A DNA stretch of 64,000 nt, from positions 1,426,001-1,490,000 of the forward strand of contig NZ_JBHUOV010000001.1 of assembly GCF_042686125.1 (NCBI RefSeq), read 5' to 3'. Position numbers and translations under genes: made by a program. This document shows, piece by piece, positions 1-9,298 of this stretch. Every line of letters starts with the position of its first letter. The stretch's first letter is position 1. The DNA is from Oceanihabitans iliipiscarium. GTDB taxonomy: Bacteria; Bacteroidota; Bacteroidia; Flavobacteriales; Flavobacteriaceae. The notes under the pieces were generated by a model, which saw only the letters and a list, made by a program, of their open reading frames with translations, had not been told where the DNA came from and did not search any database.

Positions 1-1
1 T

Positions 2-721
2 ATATATTTCCAAAACAAAAATGTTCCTATAGATTCACTTCAAACTATAGTGGAAAAGCAAAAGCCTTATCATGTTCAGATTAACGATATTTTAAATGTT
101 CGTGTTAAAGCTCTTGATCAAGATAATGTGCAAATATTTAACCCTTTTGGAGATGAAAACTTAAATGCTGGTAGTGTTGAGCGATCTTATTTTGATGGGT
201 TTACTGTAGATGTTCATGGGAATATAAGGATTCCAACATTAGGTAAACTAAATGTTTTAGGTTATACTACTGAAGAGATTGAACAAATGATTGAAAAAAA
301 ATTACTTGATGAAATATTTAAGGAAACAGCTAATATTTTTGTTACTGTAAAGCTCACTGGATTGAAATATACAACAATGGGTGAAATTAATAGTACAGGA
401 ACGAGGACATTGTTTCAAGAGCGTGTTAATATACTTGAGGCTATTGCCAACTCTGGAGATATTCCAGTAACAGGAGATTTAAAAGATGTGCTAATCATTA
501 GACAGTACCCACAAGGACAAAAAATACATCACTTAGATTTAACAGATGTTGAAGTGATGAATTCTCCATATTATTACATTCAACCTAACGATATGATTTA
601 TGTTAAACCGTTAAAACAAAAATCTTGGGGAACAGGGACGAATTTATTACAAAATATAGGAGCTGTAGCTACAATCTTATCTTTACTTACAACCACAGTT
701 ATACTTTATAATCGATTATAG
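2..721 (+). CDS. wza: Wza-type outer-membrane polysaccharide export protein, 5' end outside window
   Basis: Outer-membrane channel protein of the Wza/OPX family, through which exopolysaccharide or capsule leaves the cell. The frame is open to the left edge: codons from base 2 read IYFQNKNVP and continue without a stop into the GTG at base 50, so the real start and the expected lipoprotein signal are outside the window. The visible part has the polysaccharide-export domain (HVQINDILNVRV, then DVHGNIRIPTLG), an SLBB-like segment (MGEINSTGTRTLFQE), and a hydrophobic C-terminal helix (IGAVATILSLLTTTVILYNRL cut by the stop). The wzc kinase follows after 4 bases, the usual pairing for co-polymerase and channel. 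Family assignment is firm; the full length cannot be judged. Confidence 0.9.
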   Translation: MYFQNKNVPIDSLQTIVEKQKPYHVQINDILNVRVKALDQDNVQIFNPFGDENLNAGSVERSYFDGFTVDVHGNIRIPTLGKLNVLGYTTEEIEQMIEKKLLDEIFKETANIFVTVKLTGLKYTTMGEINSTGTRTLFQERVNILEAIANSGDIPVTGDLKDVLIIRQYPQGQKIHHLDLTDVEVMNSPYYYIQPNDMIYVKPLKQKSWGTGTNLLQNIGAVATILSLLTTTVILYNRL

Positions 722-725
722 TTTT

Positions 726-3209
726 ATGGCCTACAATGAATTTGATGATATTGAAAATATAGAGTCTAAGCAGATAACGTTTGATTTTAAAGGTTATTTG
801 TTTAAGGTTCTAAATCTATGGAAGTTCGTTTTTCTTTGCATAGGAACAGCCTTAATTATTGCCTACCTTATTAATGTTAGAAAAGAAAACGTATATAAAT
901 TAGAATCCTTAATTAGTGTAGAGAACGATCAGAATCCCTTTTTTACTGCGAATACAAGTATCTCTTTTAATTGGGGAGGTGTGTCAGGTAAGATGGGAAA
1001 GACCATGACAACCCTACAAACTAGAACGCATAATGAAAAAGTAGTTGACTCGCTTCAATTTTATATGGACCATCTTGTGCAAGGTAAGTATAGAAAAATT
1101 GATGTTTATAAAGAAGTCCCATTTGTTGTCGATTTAGATTTTTCTAAGTTTCAAGTACTCAATGGATTAATTGGGATTAGATTTATTAGCACTAATGAAT
1201 TTGAAGTTTTTACAGAATTTGAAAACCCTCAAATGCTAGCACAACGCTATGATACTAAAGAAAAAGCACGTGTTAAAGTTCCGCAGAAAACCTTTAAAAA
1301 AACATTTTCTATTGGAGAGCCTATAGTTCTTCCTTTTTTTAATGCAACGCTACAATTTAGAAATGGGAAAACAGTTAAACCTAATACAGAATTTTTCTTA
1401 CAATTTAAAAACTTTGATCATGTAGTCCATTCCTATAAACAAGGGATTATGATTAAAACTTTTGATAAGTCTAATTCTCCAGTATTAGCCTTGTCATTAT
1501 CTGGTACTAATAAAGCAAAAATTGTAGACTATTTAAATACAACAGCTGCGATTTTAAGTTTAACAGAATTAGAACGTAAAAACCTTTATGCAACTAATAC
1601 TATTAAGTTTATTGATAGTAGTTTGGCTGCTGTAGATATTAACTTAAAAGAAGTTACCAAAGAAATGAACGACTTTAGAAAAAAGAATAAAGTCTTCGAT
1701 GTTGGTGCCGAAATGTTAGATGTTTCTGCAAGATTAAAAGGGTTTGAAGCTCAAAAGGAAGCCGAAATAGCTAAACTAGACTATTTAGATAGACTAGAAA
1801 TTTATTTGCGAACTAAAACGGATTATACAAGTATAGCAGCGCCAACTTCTGTGGGAATAAGCGAAACGAATATCTTAAGTAGTGTTAGAAAGATTACTGA
1901 ATTAGCAATAGAACGTCAAAGCTTAGAATATACTACTAGAAAAGAATCAGATATCTTTAAAAATTTAGACCGACAAATAGATGCAGAGAAGAATGTATTG
2001 TTAGAGACTATTAAATCTACAGTTAGTACAATTAATATTCAGCTAGGAACCATCAATAGAAATATTGCTAAAATGGAAGCTCAATTGAGTGGTTTACCTG
2101 AAGATCAACAAGAGTATTTGAAAATTCAAAGAAAGTTAAGTATTAGCCAAGAAGCTTATGATATTTACATGATTAAACGAAGCGAAGCCGCGATTGTTAA
2201 AGCCGCTAATATTTCAGATATTACTATTGTAGATGAAGCAAAAGATATTGGAGGAGGAATAATAGGTCCGAATAAGTCATTAAATTATATGATGGGACTT
2301 ATGCTGGGATTCTTCATTCCAATGTTTCTTATTTTTGTAGTCTTTTTATTAGATAATACCATACATGGTTCTGATGAAGTAGAGCAACTCTCTAGTATTC
2401 CAATCTTAGGTTTAATTGGTAAATACAGATATCATAATAATCTTGTAGTATTTGAAAAGCCAAAATCTGCTGTTGCAGAATCTTTTAGATCTATTCGTTC
2501 TAGTTTGCAATTTTTTTATAAAAATAAGCTTAAAGTTGAAGGTGAAGGTGGTAAAACGATAATGGTAACTTCTTCGGTAAGTGGAGAGGGGAAAACCTTT
2601 TGTTCTATAAACATTGCAACTGTATATGCTTTATCTGGTAAGCGAACCATATTATTAGGTTTAGATTTACGTAAGCCAAAAATATTTGGAGATTTTGATT
2701 TAACAAACGAACAAGGTGTTGTTAATTACTTTATTGGAGATAGTACATTAGAAGAAGTCGTTAATCATACACATATTGATAACTTAGATGTAATTACTTC
2801 TGGGCCAATTCCGCCTAATCCATCAGAATTATTGATGAGTACAAAGATGAGTCCTTTAATAAAAGAGTTAAGACAAACATACGATATGATTGTTTTAGAT
2901 ACACCACCATTAGGATTGGTAACTGATGCCTTAGAACTTGTACAATATGCAGATGCAACTATTTTTATGGTTAGATTAGATTACACTAAAAAAGGAATGT
3001 TACAGCTCATTAATGCGAAGTATAGAGTAGGAGAAGTGAGGAATATTAGTTTTGTATTAAACTTCTACAAACACAAAACTAATCATAATTATGGTTATGG
3101 CTACGGTTATGGCTACGGTTATGGTTATGGCGTTTATGGAAACGCTTATCATGAAGATAGTAATAAGTCTGTAGTACAAAAGATAAAAGCATTTATAAAA
3201 AGTATTTAA
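726..3209 (+). CDS. wzc: Wzc-type polysaccharide co-polymerase / BY-kinase
   Basis: Inner-membrane protein that controls chain length and gates export with Wza, fused to a cytoplasmic bacterial tyrosine kinase. TM1 is near residues 31-51, followed by a long periplasmic Wzz-type region with coiled-coil character. TM2 lies near 517-540, then the kinase: Walker A SSVSGEGKT ending at T624, Walker A' ILLGLDLRKP (about 643-653) and Walker B MIVLDTPP at 721-728. The C-terminus is a tyrosine cluster with seven consecutive Tyr-Gly units (789-802) plus Y804 and Y808, the expected autophosphorylation tail. At 827 residues it has the length of fused proteobacterial-type Wzc. No low-molecular-weight phosphatase (Wzb) is seen in the window. 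Confidence 0.93.
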   Translation: MAYNEFDDIENIESKQITFDFKGYLFKVLNLWKFVFLCIGTALIIAYLINVRKENVYKLESLISVENDQNPFFTANTSISFNWGGVSGKMGKTMTTLQTRTHNEKVVDSLQFYMDHLVQGKYRKIDVYKEVPFVVDLDFSKFQVLNGLIGIRFISTNEFEVFTEFENPQMLAQRYDTKEKARVKVPQKTFKKTFSIGEPIVLPFFNATLQFRNGKTVKPNTEFFLQFKNFDHVVHSYKQGIMIKTFDKSNSPVLALSLSGTNKAKIVDYLNTTAAILSLTELERKNLYATNTIKFIDSSLAAVDINLKEVTKEMNDFRKKNKVFDVGAEMLDVSARLKGFEAQKEAEIAKLDYLDRLEIYLRTKTDYTSIAAPTSVGISETNILSSVRKITELAIERQSLEYTTRKESDIFKNLDRQIDAEKNVLLETIKSTVSTINIQLGTINRNIAKMEAQLSGLPEDQQEYLKIQRKLSISQEAYDIYMIKRSEAAIVKAANISDITIVDEAKDIGGGIIGPNKSLNYMMGLMLGFFIPMFLIFVVFLLDNTIHGSDEVEQLSSIPILGLIGKYRYHNNLVVFEKPKSAVAESFRSIRSSLQFFYKNKLKVEGEGGKTIMVTSSVSGEGKTFCSINIATVYALSGKRTILLGLDLRKPKIFGDFDLTNEQGVVNYFIGDSTLEEVVNHTHIDNLDVITSGPIPPNPSELLMSTKMSPLIKELRQTYDMIVLDTPPLGLVTDALELVQYADATIFMVRLDYTKKGMLQLINAKYRVGEVRNISFVLNFYKHKTNHNYGYGYGYGYGYGYGVYGNAYHEDSNKSVVQKIKAFIKSI
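3090..3131 (+). repeat. GGTTAT/GGCTAC tandem repeat coding the Tyr-Gly tail of Wzc
   Basis: Seven successive Tyr-Gly codon pairs. Within them GGTTATGGCTAC occurs twice in a row (3093-3104, 3105-3116), followed by two GGTTAT hexamers. The low-complexity DNA could expand or contract in 6-base steps without a frameshift, changing only the number of tyrosines in the kinase tail. Confidence 0.75.
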
Positions 3210-3248
3210 AATATAATATTAATACCAATTATTAATCGACTAAAAAGT

Positions 3249-4538
3249 ATGAATAAGCATAAATTAACTGTAATAGGTTTGGGATATGTAGGTTTGCCTT
3301 TAGCGGCAGAATTTGCTAAGAAATACCAAGTTATAGGTTTTGATATTAATACCAACAGAGTTCAAGAGCTTAGACAAGCTAAAGACAGAACCCTAGAGGT
3401 TGAACAAGAGGAATTAGAGAAAGTATTAATTGATAATCTTAATGAAGATAAAGGATTATTTATAACCAATAAACCTGAAGATTTAGAGCAGTCTAATGTT
3501 TATATTATAACAGTTCCTACACCAACAGATGCTTTAAATAAACCAATTTTCACACCTCTTATTAAAGCAAGCGAAACAGTTGCTAAAGTCTTAAGAGAAG
3601 GAGATATTGTAATTTATGAATCTACAGTATACCCAGGAGTAACAGAAGATATTTGTGTACCTATTTTAGAAGAACAATCTGGCTTGAAATTCAATAAAGA
3701 TTTTTTTGCAGGTTACTCGCCAGAGCGAATTAATCCAGGAGATAAAAAACATACGGTTACAAAAATATTGAAGGTAACTTCTGGCTCGACACCAGAAATT
3801 GCTATCGTTATAGATGATTTATATAAATCAATCATAACCGCAGGAACTCATATGGCTCCTACAATAAAAGTTGCTGAAGCTGCTAAAGTCATTGAAAATT
3901 CTCAACGCGATATTAATATTGCTTTTGTAAATGAACTTTCAAAAATATTTAGACTATTAGATATTGATACTAAAGCTGTTTTAGAAGCTGCAGGAACTAA
4001 ATGGAATTTCATCAACTTTACTCCAGGATTGGTTGGTGGTCATTGCATTGGAGTTGATCCTTATTATTTAGCACAAAAAGCTATAGAATCAGGTTATAAC
4101 CCAGAAATCATCCTTGCTGGAAGAAAAATGAATGACAGTATGGGAAGCTATGTCGCTCAAGAAACTGTTAAAATGATGATTAATAAAGGTGCCACTATTA
4201 AAGGTTCTAAAGCATTAGTTTTAGGAATTACCTTTAAAGAGAATTGCCCAGATATTAGAAATTCTAGAGTTATAGATATAATAAAAGAACTAGAAACGTA
4301 TCATGTTAATGTTGATGTATTAGACCCTTGGGCTTCTTCTGAAGAAGTAAAACATGAATACGGCTTTGATTTATTATCATCAAAAACAGAAATAAGTGAT
4401 AATTACGATGCTATTATTTTAGCAGTATCTCATGAAGAGTTTATAAAATTAGATTTGCAAAAATTGAAATCTAAAACAGGAGTTATTTTTGACGTAAAGA
4501 GTTTATTTCCTAAAGATCAAGTAGATGCCAGATTATGA
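3249..4538 (+). CDS. tviB: UDP-N-acetyl-hexosamine 6-dehydrogenase (TviB/WbpA-like)
   Basis: Nucleotide-sugar dehydrogenase of the UDP-Glc/GDP-Man dehydrogenase family. It oxidises C6 of a UDP-HexNAc twice, with NAD, to the uronic acid in the cytoplasm. The N-terminal Rossmann motif is G10-L-G12-Y-V-G15, the central domain has SPERINPG, and the catalytic cysteine is C266 in GGHCIGVDPYY. The C-terminal UDP-binding domain has the GITFKENCPDIRNS motif. The 429-residue length and motif wording resemble TviB/WbpA more than glucose-specific Ugd, so UDP-GlcNAc (or GalNAc) is the likely substrate. It overlaps the next gene by 4 bases (ATGA), an epimerase, as in Vi-antigen clusters. The exact sugar is inferred, not shown. 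Confidence 0.85.
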   Translation: MNKHKLTVIGLGYVGLPLAAEFAKKYQVIGFDINTNRVQELRQAKDRTLEVEQEELEKVLIDNLNEDKGLFITNKPEDLEQSNVYIITVPTPTDALNKPIFTPLIKASETVAKVLREGDIVIYESTVYPGVTEDICVPILEEQSGLKFNKDFFAGYSPERINPGDKKHTVTKILKVTSGSTPEIAIVIDDLYKSIITAGTHMAPTIKVAEAAKVIENSQRDINIAFVNELSKIFRLLDIDTKAVLEAAGTKWNFINFTPGLVGGHCIGVDPYYLAQKAIESGYNPEIILAGRKMNDSMGSYVAQETVKMMINKGATIKGSKALVLGITFKENCPDIRNSRVIDIIKELETYHVNVDVLDPWASSEEVKHEYGFDLLSSKTEISDNYDAIILAVSHEEFIKLDLQKLKSKTGVIFDVKSLFPKDQVDARL

Positions 4539-5521
4539 TGTATACTAATAATTACCATAATACAGATATTTCTAACCTTAGCTTCCTTGTAACAGGTGGA
4601 GGCGGATTTATTGGTTCTAATATTGTAGAATATTTATTGAAATTTGGAGCTAAGAAAGTTCGAGTTTTAGATAATTTTTCTAATGGTTATAGAGAAAATT
4701 TAACCGAATTTGAAAACCATCCAGCTTTTGAATTAATTGAAGGCGACATTAGAGATCTAGAAACTTGTAAGCGTGCTATGTTAGATGTAGATTACGTATC
4801 TCATCAAGCAGCTTTGGGTTCTGTGCCTCGCTCTATAAATGACCCAGCGACTACTAACGATGTAAATATTTCTGGGTTTTTAAATATGATGATTGCCTTA
4901 AAAGAAAGTGAAACGGTAAAAAGAATGGTCTATGCAGCCTCTAGTTCTACTTATGGAGATAGTAAATCATTGCCAAAAGTTGAAGATAAAATAGGTAATC
5001 CTTTATCGCCTTATGCAGTTACAAAATACGTAAATGAACTATATGCTAATGTCTTTGGTTCAACTTACAATACAGATGTTATTGGCTTACGCTATTTTAA
5101 TGTGTATGGTCCTAAGCAAAGTCCTAATGGAGCTTACGCTGCCGTAATTCCTTTGTTTATGCAAGCTTTAAAAGATGATGTGTCACCAAAAATTAATGGA
5201 GATGGTGAGCAAACTCGAGACTTTACTTTTGTAGATAATGCAGTTCAAGCTAATATTAGAGGGTTTTTCGCTTCAAAAGACGCAGCGAATCAAGTGTTTA
5301 ATGTAGCTTGTGGAGAGCGTATTAGCGTAAATACTTTATGGAATAATTTAAGTGCTGCTGCAAATAAAAAAATACCACCAGTATATGGACCTCCAAGACA
5401 AGGAGACGTAAGAGATTCTTTAGCAAATATTTCTAAAGCAGAAACCTTGTTAAATTATAAACCCCAATTTTCAGTCAAAGAAGGTTTAAAAGTAACGTGG
5501 GATTATTTTATGAATTCTTAA
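4535..5521 (+). CDS. tviC: UDP-HexNAc(A) 4-epimerase (TviC/WbpP-like SDR)
   Basis: Extended short-chain dehydrogenase/reductase that would invert C4 of a UDP-N-acetyl sugar or its uronic acid. The NAD-binding motif GGGGFIGSN lies near residue 21, the catalytic Ser and YxxxK are in SSSTYG and YAVTKYVNE, and the substrate region has RYFNVYGP. The 328-residue length fits the family. Its start overlaps the dehydrogenase stop by 4 bases, so the two are probably translated together. By analogy with TviB/TviC they would supply UDP-GalNAcA from UDP-GlcNAc. A plain UDP-Glc/Gal epimerase is less likely given this partner. Confidence 0.82.
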   Translation: MMYTNNYHNTDISNLSFLVTGGGGFIGSNIVEYLLKFGAKKVRVLDNFSNGYRENLTEFENHPAFELIEGDIRDLETCKRAMLDVDYVSHQAALGSVPRSINDPATTNDVNISGFLNMMIALKESETVKRMVYAASSSTYGDSKSLPKVEDKIGNPLSPYAVTKYVNELYANVFGSTYNTDVIGLRYFNVYGPKQSPNGAYAAVIPLFMQALKDDVSPKINGDGEQTRDFTFVDNAVQANIRGFFASKDAANQVFNVACGERISVNTLWNNLSAAANKKIPPVYGPPRQGDVRDSLANISKAETLLNYKPQFSVKEGLKVTWDYFMNS

Positions 5522-5532
5522 AATAAAATCTA

Positions 5533-6384
5533 TTGGAAGATAAATGGTTATATTCTATCTCATCTAAAAAAAAGTTAATAGACTTTAATTTTAAAGAGAT
5601 ATGGAGTTATAGAGATTTACTATTATTGTTTGTTAAAAGAGATGTCGTAACAGTTTATAAACAAACAGTATTAGGACCGCTATGGTATTTAATTCAACCT
5701 TTATTTACGGCCTTAACATTTACTATTATTTTCAATAAAGTTGCTAATATTGAAACAGGCAGTATTCCTCCTTTTTTATTCAATTTAGCAGGAGTTTCTA
5801 TCTGGAATTATTTTAAAACATGTCTAACATCAACTTCTGATACATTTAAAAGTAATTCAGCAATTTTTAACAAAGTCTATTTTCCGCGCATAATTTTACC
5901 GCTTTCTGTTATAATTTCTAATCTGGTGAAGTTTGGAATTCAGTTGCTCATTTTTATCGCATTTTATATTTATTATTATAGCCAAGGCGCTGGAATTCAA
6001 TTAAATTTTACTGCAATTTATTTTCCATTTCTTGTTGTTTTAATGGGCTTGTTAGGTTTAGGTTTAGGGATGATTATTTCGTCTTTAGTTACAAAATATA
6101 GAGACTTAAATTTTTTAGTTAATTTTGGAGTACAATTGTTGATGTACATATCTGCTGTTATGTATCCTTTAGCATTGATGCGAGAAAAATTACCAAATAT
6201 TGCTTGGCTAGTAGAATATAATCCAATGGCATATATTGTTGAAACTGCTAGATATATGTTATTAGGAGAAGGTACTGTAAGTGCCTTTGGGATACTCTAC
6301 ACGGTAAGTATTACATTCCTTGTTTTATTTTTTGGAATCATTATTTTTAATAGAACTGAAAAAACTTTTATAGATACCGTTTAA
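5533..6384 (+). CDS. wzm: Polysaccharide ABC transporter permease (Wzm-like)
   Basis: ABC-2 type membrane subunit that moves a lipid-linked polysaccharide or large glycan across the inner membrane. It has 283 residues and about six hydrophobic segments after a soluble N-terminus. The family's amphipathic entry helix is seen (YRDLLLLFVKRDVVTVYKQT, followed by LGPLWYLIQP), as is the C-terminal EYNPMAYIVETARY segment. The start is TTG at 5533, 11 bases after the previous stop; no better ATG is available. The ATPase subunit begins 2 bases downstream. Confidence 0.9.
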   Translation: MEDKWLYSISSKKKLIDFNFKEIWSYRDLLLLFVKRDVVTVYKQTVLGPLWYLIQPLFTALTFTIIFNKVANIETGSIPPFLFNLAGVSIWNYFKTCLTSTSDTFKSNSAIFNKVYFPRIILPLSVIISNLVKFGIQLLIFIAFYIYYYSQGAGIQLNFTAIYFPFLVVLMGLLGLGLGMIISSLVTKYRDLNFLVNFGVQLLMYISAVMYPLALMREKLPNIAWLVEYNPMAYIVETARYMLLGEGTVSAFGILYTVSITFLVLFFGIIIFNRTEKTFIDTV

Positions 6385-6386
6385 TT

Positions 6387-7655
6387 ATGTCTAGGATTAT
6401 ATTAAAAGCTACAAATATTAGTAAGCAATATCGCTTAGGCCTAGTTGGTACTGGTACGATAAGCCATGATTTAAATCGTTGGTGGCATCGTATTCGTGGT
6501 AAGGAAGATCCTTTTTTAAAAGTGGGTGATGTCAATGATAGAAGCACAAAAGCAACAAGCGATTATGTTTGGGCACTACAAGACATTAATTTTGAGGTTA
6601 AAGAAGGTGAAGTTTTAGGAATCATTGGAAAAAATGGCGCTGGGAAATCTACCTTATTGAAAATCTTATCAAGAGTCACTAGCCCTACAACAGGCGAGAT
6701 CAAGACAAAAGGACGTATTGCATCTTTACTTGAAGTTGGTACAGGCTTTCACCCTGAGCTTACAGGAAGAGAAAATATATTTTTAAATGGGGCTATTCTA
6801 GGAATGACCAAAGCCGAAATAAAAGCTAAACAAGACGAAATAATTGAGTTTTCTGGCTGCGCACGTTATGTAGATACTCCTGTGAAACGTTATTCGTCTG
6901 GTATGCGCGTACGCTTAGCTTTTGCTGTTGCCGCATTTTTAGAGCCAGATATTTTGGTTATTGATGAAGTACTAGCTGTAGGTGATGCTGAATTTCAGAA
7001 AAAAGCAATTGGCAAAATGCAAGATATTAGTAAAGGCGAAGGAAGAACGGTATTGTTTGTTAGCCATGATATGAATGCTATTGTACAATTAACCGAAAGA
7101 GTCATTGTCTTAAAACACGGAAAAGTCCATTTTGTAGGTGAAACAGATTTAGCTATTAATGAATATTTAATAGCTGATCAGAGCGAATTACAATATGTAA
7201 ATAATACTCCTAGTGAGGTGCCACAAATTAAAAAAATCACTATTAATACAAGTTTACCCGGAAATATTCACGAATTTGGAAAAGAATTAGATATTGATTT
7301 TGAAATTTCTTTACCACACAAAGTTGAAAATTTGGCTTTAGCATTTCAAGTCATTGATGAATATCAAAATGCAATTACTCATGTTTGGAGAATGGACTCA
7401 GATCATGAAACTGTTCGCGAAAAAGGAAATTATAAGTTTAAATGTGTTTTTAATAAGTCGAGACTCTATATGGGAAATTATTCTTTAAGAGTTTTCCTTT
7501 CAAATTCTAAAAGCAAACAAAGATTTGATTATATTGAATCTACTTGTAATTTTAAAGTGGAAATGATGAAAACTAATAGGACTGCATATAATTGGCAAAA
7601 AGGAGCTTGCAAATATATAGAGGACTCAGTTTGGAAAATAGAAAAGGACTTATGA
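6387..7655 (+). CDS. wzt: Polysaccharide ABC transporter ATPase with C-terminal extension (Wzt-like)
   Basis: ATP-binding subunit paired with the permease just upstream. The Walker A is GKNGAGKST (residues 81-89), followed by TGFHPELTGRENIFLNG, the signature YSSGMRVRLAFA, Walker B ILVIDEVLAVGD and the H-loop VSHD. After about residue 265 there is an extra beta-rich domain of about 155 residues that transport alone does not need. In O9a/O8-type Wzt proteins a domain in this position binds the capped non-reducing end of the polysaccharide. Whether this one does so is inference. The stop overlaps the start of a methyltransferase gene by 4 bases. Confidence 0.9.
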   Translation: MSRIILKATNISKQYRLGLVGTGTISHDLNRWWHRIRGKEDPFLKVGDVNDRSTKATSDYVWALQDINFEVKEGEVLGIIGKNGAGKSTLLKILSRVTSPTTGEIKTKGRIASLLEVGTGFHPELTGRENIFLNGAILGMTKAEIKAKQDEIIEFSGCARYVDTPVKRYSSGMRVRLAFAVAAFLEPDILVIDEVLAVGDAEFQKKAIGKMQDISKGEGRTVLFVSHDMNAIVQLTERVIVLKHGKVHFVGETDLAINEYLIADQSELQYVNNTPSEVPQIKKITINTSLPGNIHEFGKELDIDFEISLPHKVENLALAFQVIDEYQNAITHVWRMDSDHETVREKGNYKFKCVFNKSRLYMGNYSLRVFLSNSKSKQRFDYIESTCNFKVEMMKTNRTAYNWQKGACKYIEDSVWKIEKDL

Positions 7656-8404
7656 AAAAAGTAAAGAAACAACTCAGCAAAATATTGTCTTTATCTCAAG
7701 CTGAAAAGCTTAATAAAAATAATGAAGTCGAACAAAATACAGCCGATTTTTCAGATTTTGAAAAAGAGATTATAAAAAAGACAAATAATTTTACAATGAC
7801 TAGCTCAGAAAGAATTGTTTCTTTAATTAGAGCAACCGAGTATGTGATTAAAAATAATATTGAAGGCAGCATTGTAGAGTGTGGTGTATGGAAAGGAGGA
7901 AGTATAATGGCTGTACTTCATACTTTAAATCAATTAAAGAAAGAGAAAGATGTTTTTTTATATGACACCTTTGAAGGGATGACCTATCCAACAGATGAAG
8001 ATTTTTCTGTAAAAAAGCAACAAAGTGCAAAAGAAATATATGTCGATAAAAATGGTGTCATGTGCTATTCTTCATTAGAAGAGGTACAATCTAATATACA
8101 ATCTGTAGATTATAATAAAGACCATATTCATTTTATTAAAGGGAAAGTAGAAGACACTATTCCAGATCATAATACACCAGAGAAAATTGCTCTGTTAAGA
8201 TTGGATACAGATTGGTACGAATCTACTAAACATGAAATGGAACATTTGTTTCCAAGGTTAGAAAAAGGAGGTATTATTATTATTGATGATTATGGACATT
8301 GGAGTGGTTGTAAAAAAGCAGTCGACGAATATTTAGATAAAAATAATATACCTTTATTTTTATCTAGAATAGATTATACATGTAGAATAGGTGTTAAAAT
8401 GTAG
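7652..8404 (+). CDS. TylF/MycF-type O-methyltransferase
   Basis: SAM-dependent, metal-dependent sugar O-methyltransferase of the TylF family. The SAM site is VECGVWKGGS, followed by FLYDTFEGM, and the metal/catalytic acidic motifs are LRLDTDWYEST and IIDDYGHW. The frame is open upstream to 7592, but the ATG at 7652, overlapping the wzt stop as ATGA, is the better start and gives 250 residues. Translational coupling to wzt suggests that it acts on the exported chain, possibly as a capping methyltransferase. The position methylated cannot be told. Confidence 0.82.
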   Translation: MKKVKKQLSKILSLSQAEKLNKNNEVEQNTADFSDFEKEIIKKTNNFTMTSSERIVSLIRATEYVIKNNIEGSIVECGVWKGGSIMAVLHTLNQLKKEKDVFLYDTFEGMTYPTDEDFSVKKQQSAKEIYVDKNGVMCYSSLEEVQSNIQSVDYNKDHIHFIKGKVEDTIPDHNTPEKIALLRLDTDWYESTKHEMEHLFPRLEKGGIIIIDDYGHWSGCKKAVDEYLDKNNIPLFLSRIDYTCRIGVKM

Positions 8405-8421
8405 AAAGATTAAATAGTAAA

Positions 8422-9297
8422 ATGAATAAAATTCATATAGGTTATCCAAAAACTGCTACAACATACCTCCAAAAGCATATATTCCCGCAATTAATAAATC
8501 ACCAATTTGTTGGCCATCCAGAGTTTCATAAGTTTGGTTTGATGGATATCATATATAAACCAGACCGAAGTATAGATTTTGAAAAACATAAAAGTCATTT
8601 TAAGGCAAAAAATAATTTTATTTCTTTTGAAGAATTAACAGGACCTATTTTTAAAGGTTCATTTATGATAGATGTTATTCCTCATCGATTGGCAAAAATT
8701 TTTGACAGCGACTCTAAAATATTAATAACGATAAGAAGACAAGACAGCTTAATTAAATCGGCTTATATACAATACATTCATCAAGGAGGCACAATGAAAT
8801 TAGGCCCTTTTATTCGCCATCCTAAATATGGCATGAATAGAATAGACCTAAATACATTTGATTTTTTGGAAACATATAAGGTTTATTCTGAAGTTTTTGG
8901 TAAAGAAAATGTTAGTGTTATTCCTTATGAATTATTAAAAACTGATGACATTTGCTTTTTTGAAAAGCTTGAAGATTTTTTTGAAAACGAAAAATTTGAT
9001 ATAAAAAAAAATACACTAGAGTATAGAAGCCTGTCTGGGTTTCAATTATCTTTTTTAAAAAATTTAAATAGATTTTTAAAAAGTCCGCTGTCAGAAAAAT
9101 ATATTATACCTCCAAGATTTATTAATCAAGATAAGTTAAGACGAAAGCTTCAAGCTTCAAATATACTTCGTTTTGGAAGCTATTTTAACGCTAAAGATGA
9201 AGCGTTGCTCAAGCATACATTAACTAAATATCAAGAAGGAAATGAAATTCTTGATAAAACGTTAAATTTGAATTTAAAAGAACACGGTTATTATTGA
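8422..9297 (+). CDS. Sulfotransferase-like protein (first of five)
   Basis: Probable PAPS-dependent carbohydrate sulfotransferase. The N-terminal P-loop-like 5'-phosphosulfate motif is HIGYPKTATTYLQ (about residues 5-17). The 3'-phosphate-binding segment is ILITIRRQDSLIKSAY, with the usual Arg and Ser. Its 291 residues fit a cytoplasmic single-domain enzyme, and no membrane segment is visible. It sits between methyltransferase genes in the cluster. The acceptor sugar is unknown. Confidence 0.75.
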   Translation: MNKIHIGYPKTATTYLQKHIFPQLINHQFVGHPEFHKFGLMDIIYKPDRSIDFEKHKSHFKAKNNFISFEELTGPIFKGSFMIDVIPHRLAKIFDSDSKILITIRRQDSLIKSAYIQYIHQGGTMKLGPFIRHPKYGMNRIDLNTFDFLETYKVYSEVFGKENVSVIPYELLKTDDICFFEKLEDFFENEKFDIKKNTLEYRSLSGFQLSFLKNLNRFLKSPLSEKYIIPPRFINQDKLRRKLQASNILRFGSYFNAKDEALLKHTLTKYQEGNEILDKTLNLNLKEHGYY

Positions 9298-9298
9298 T

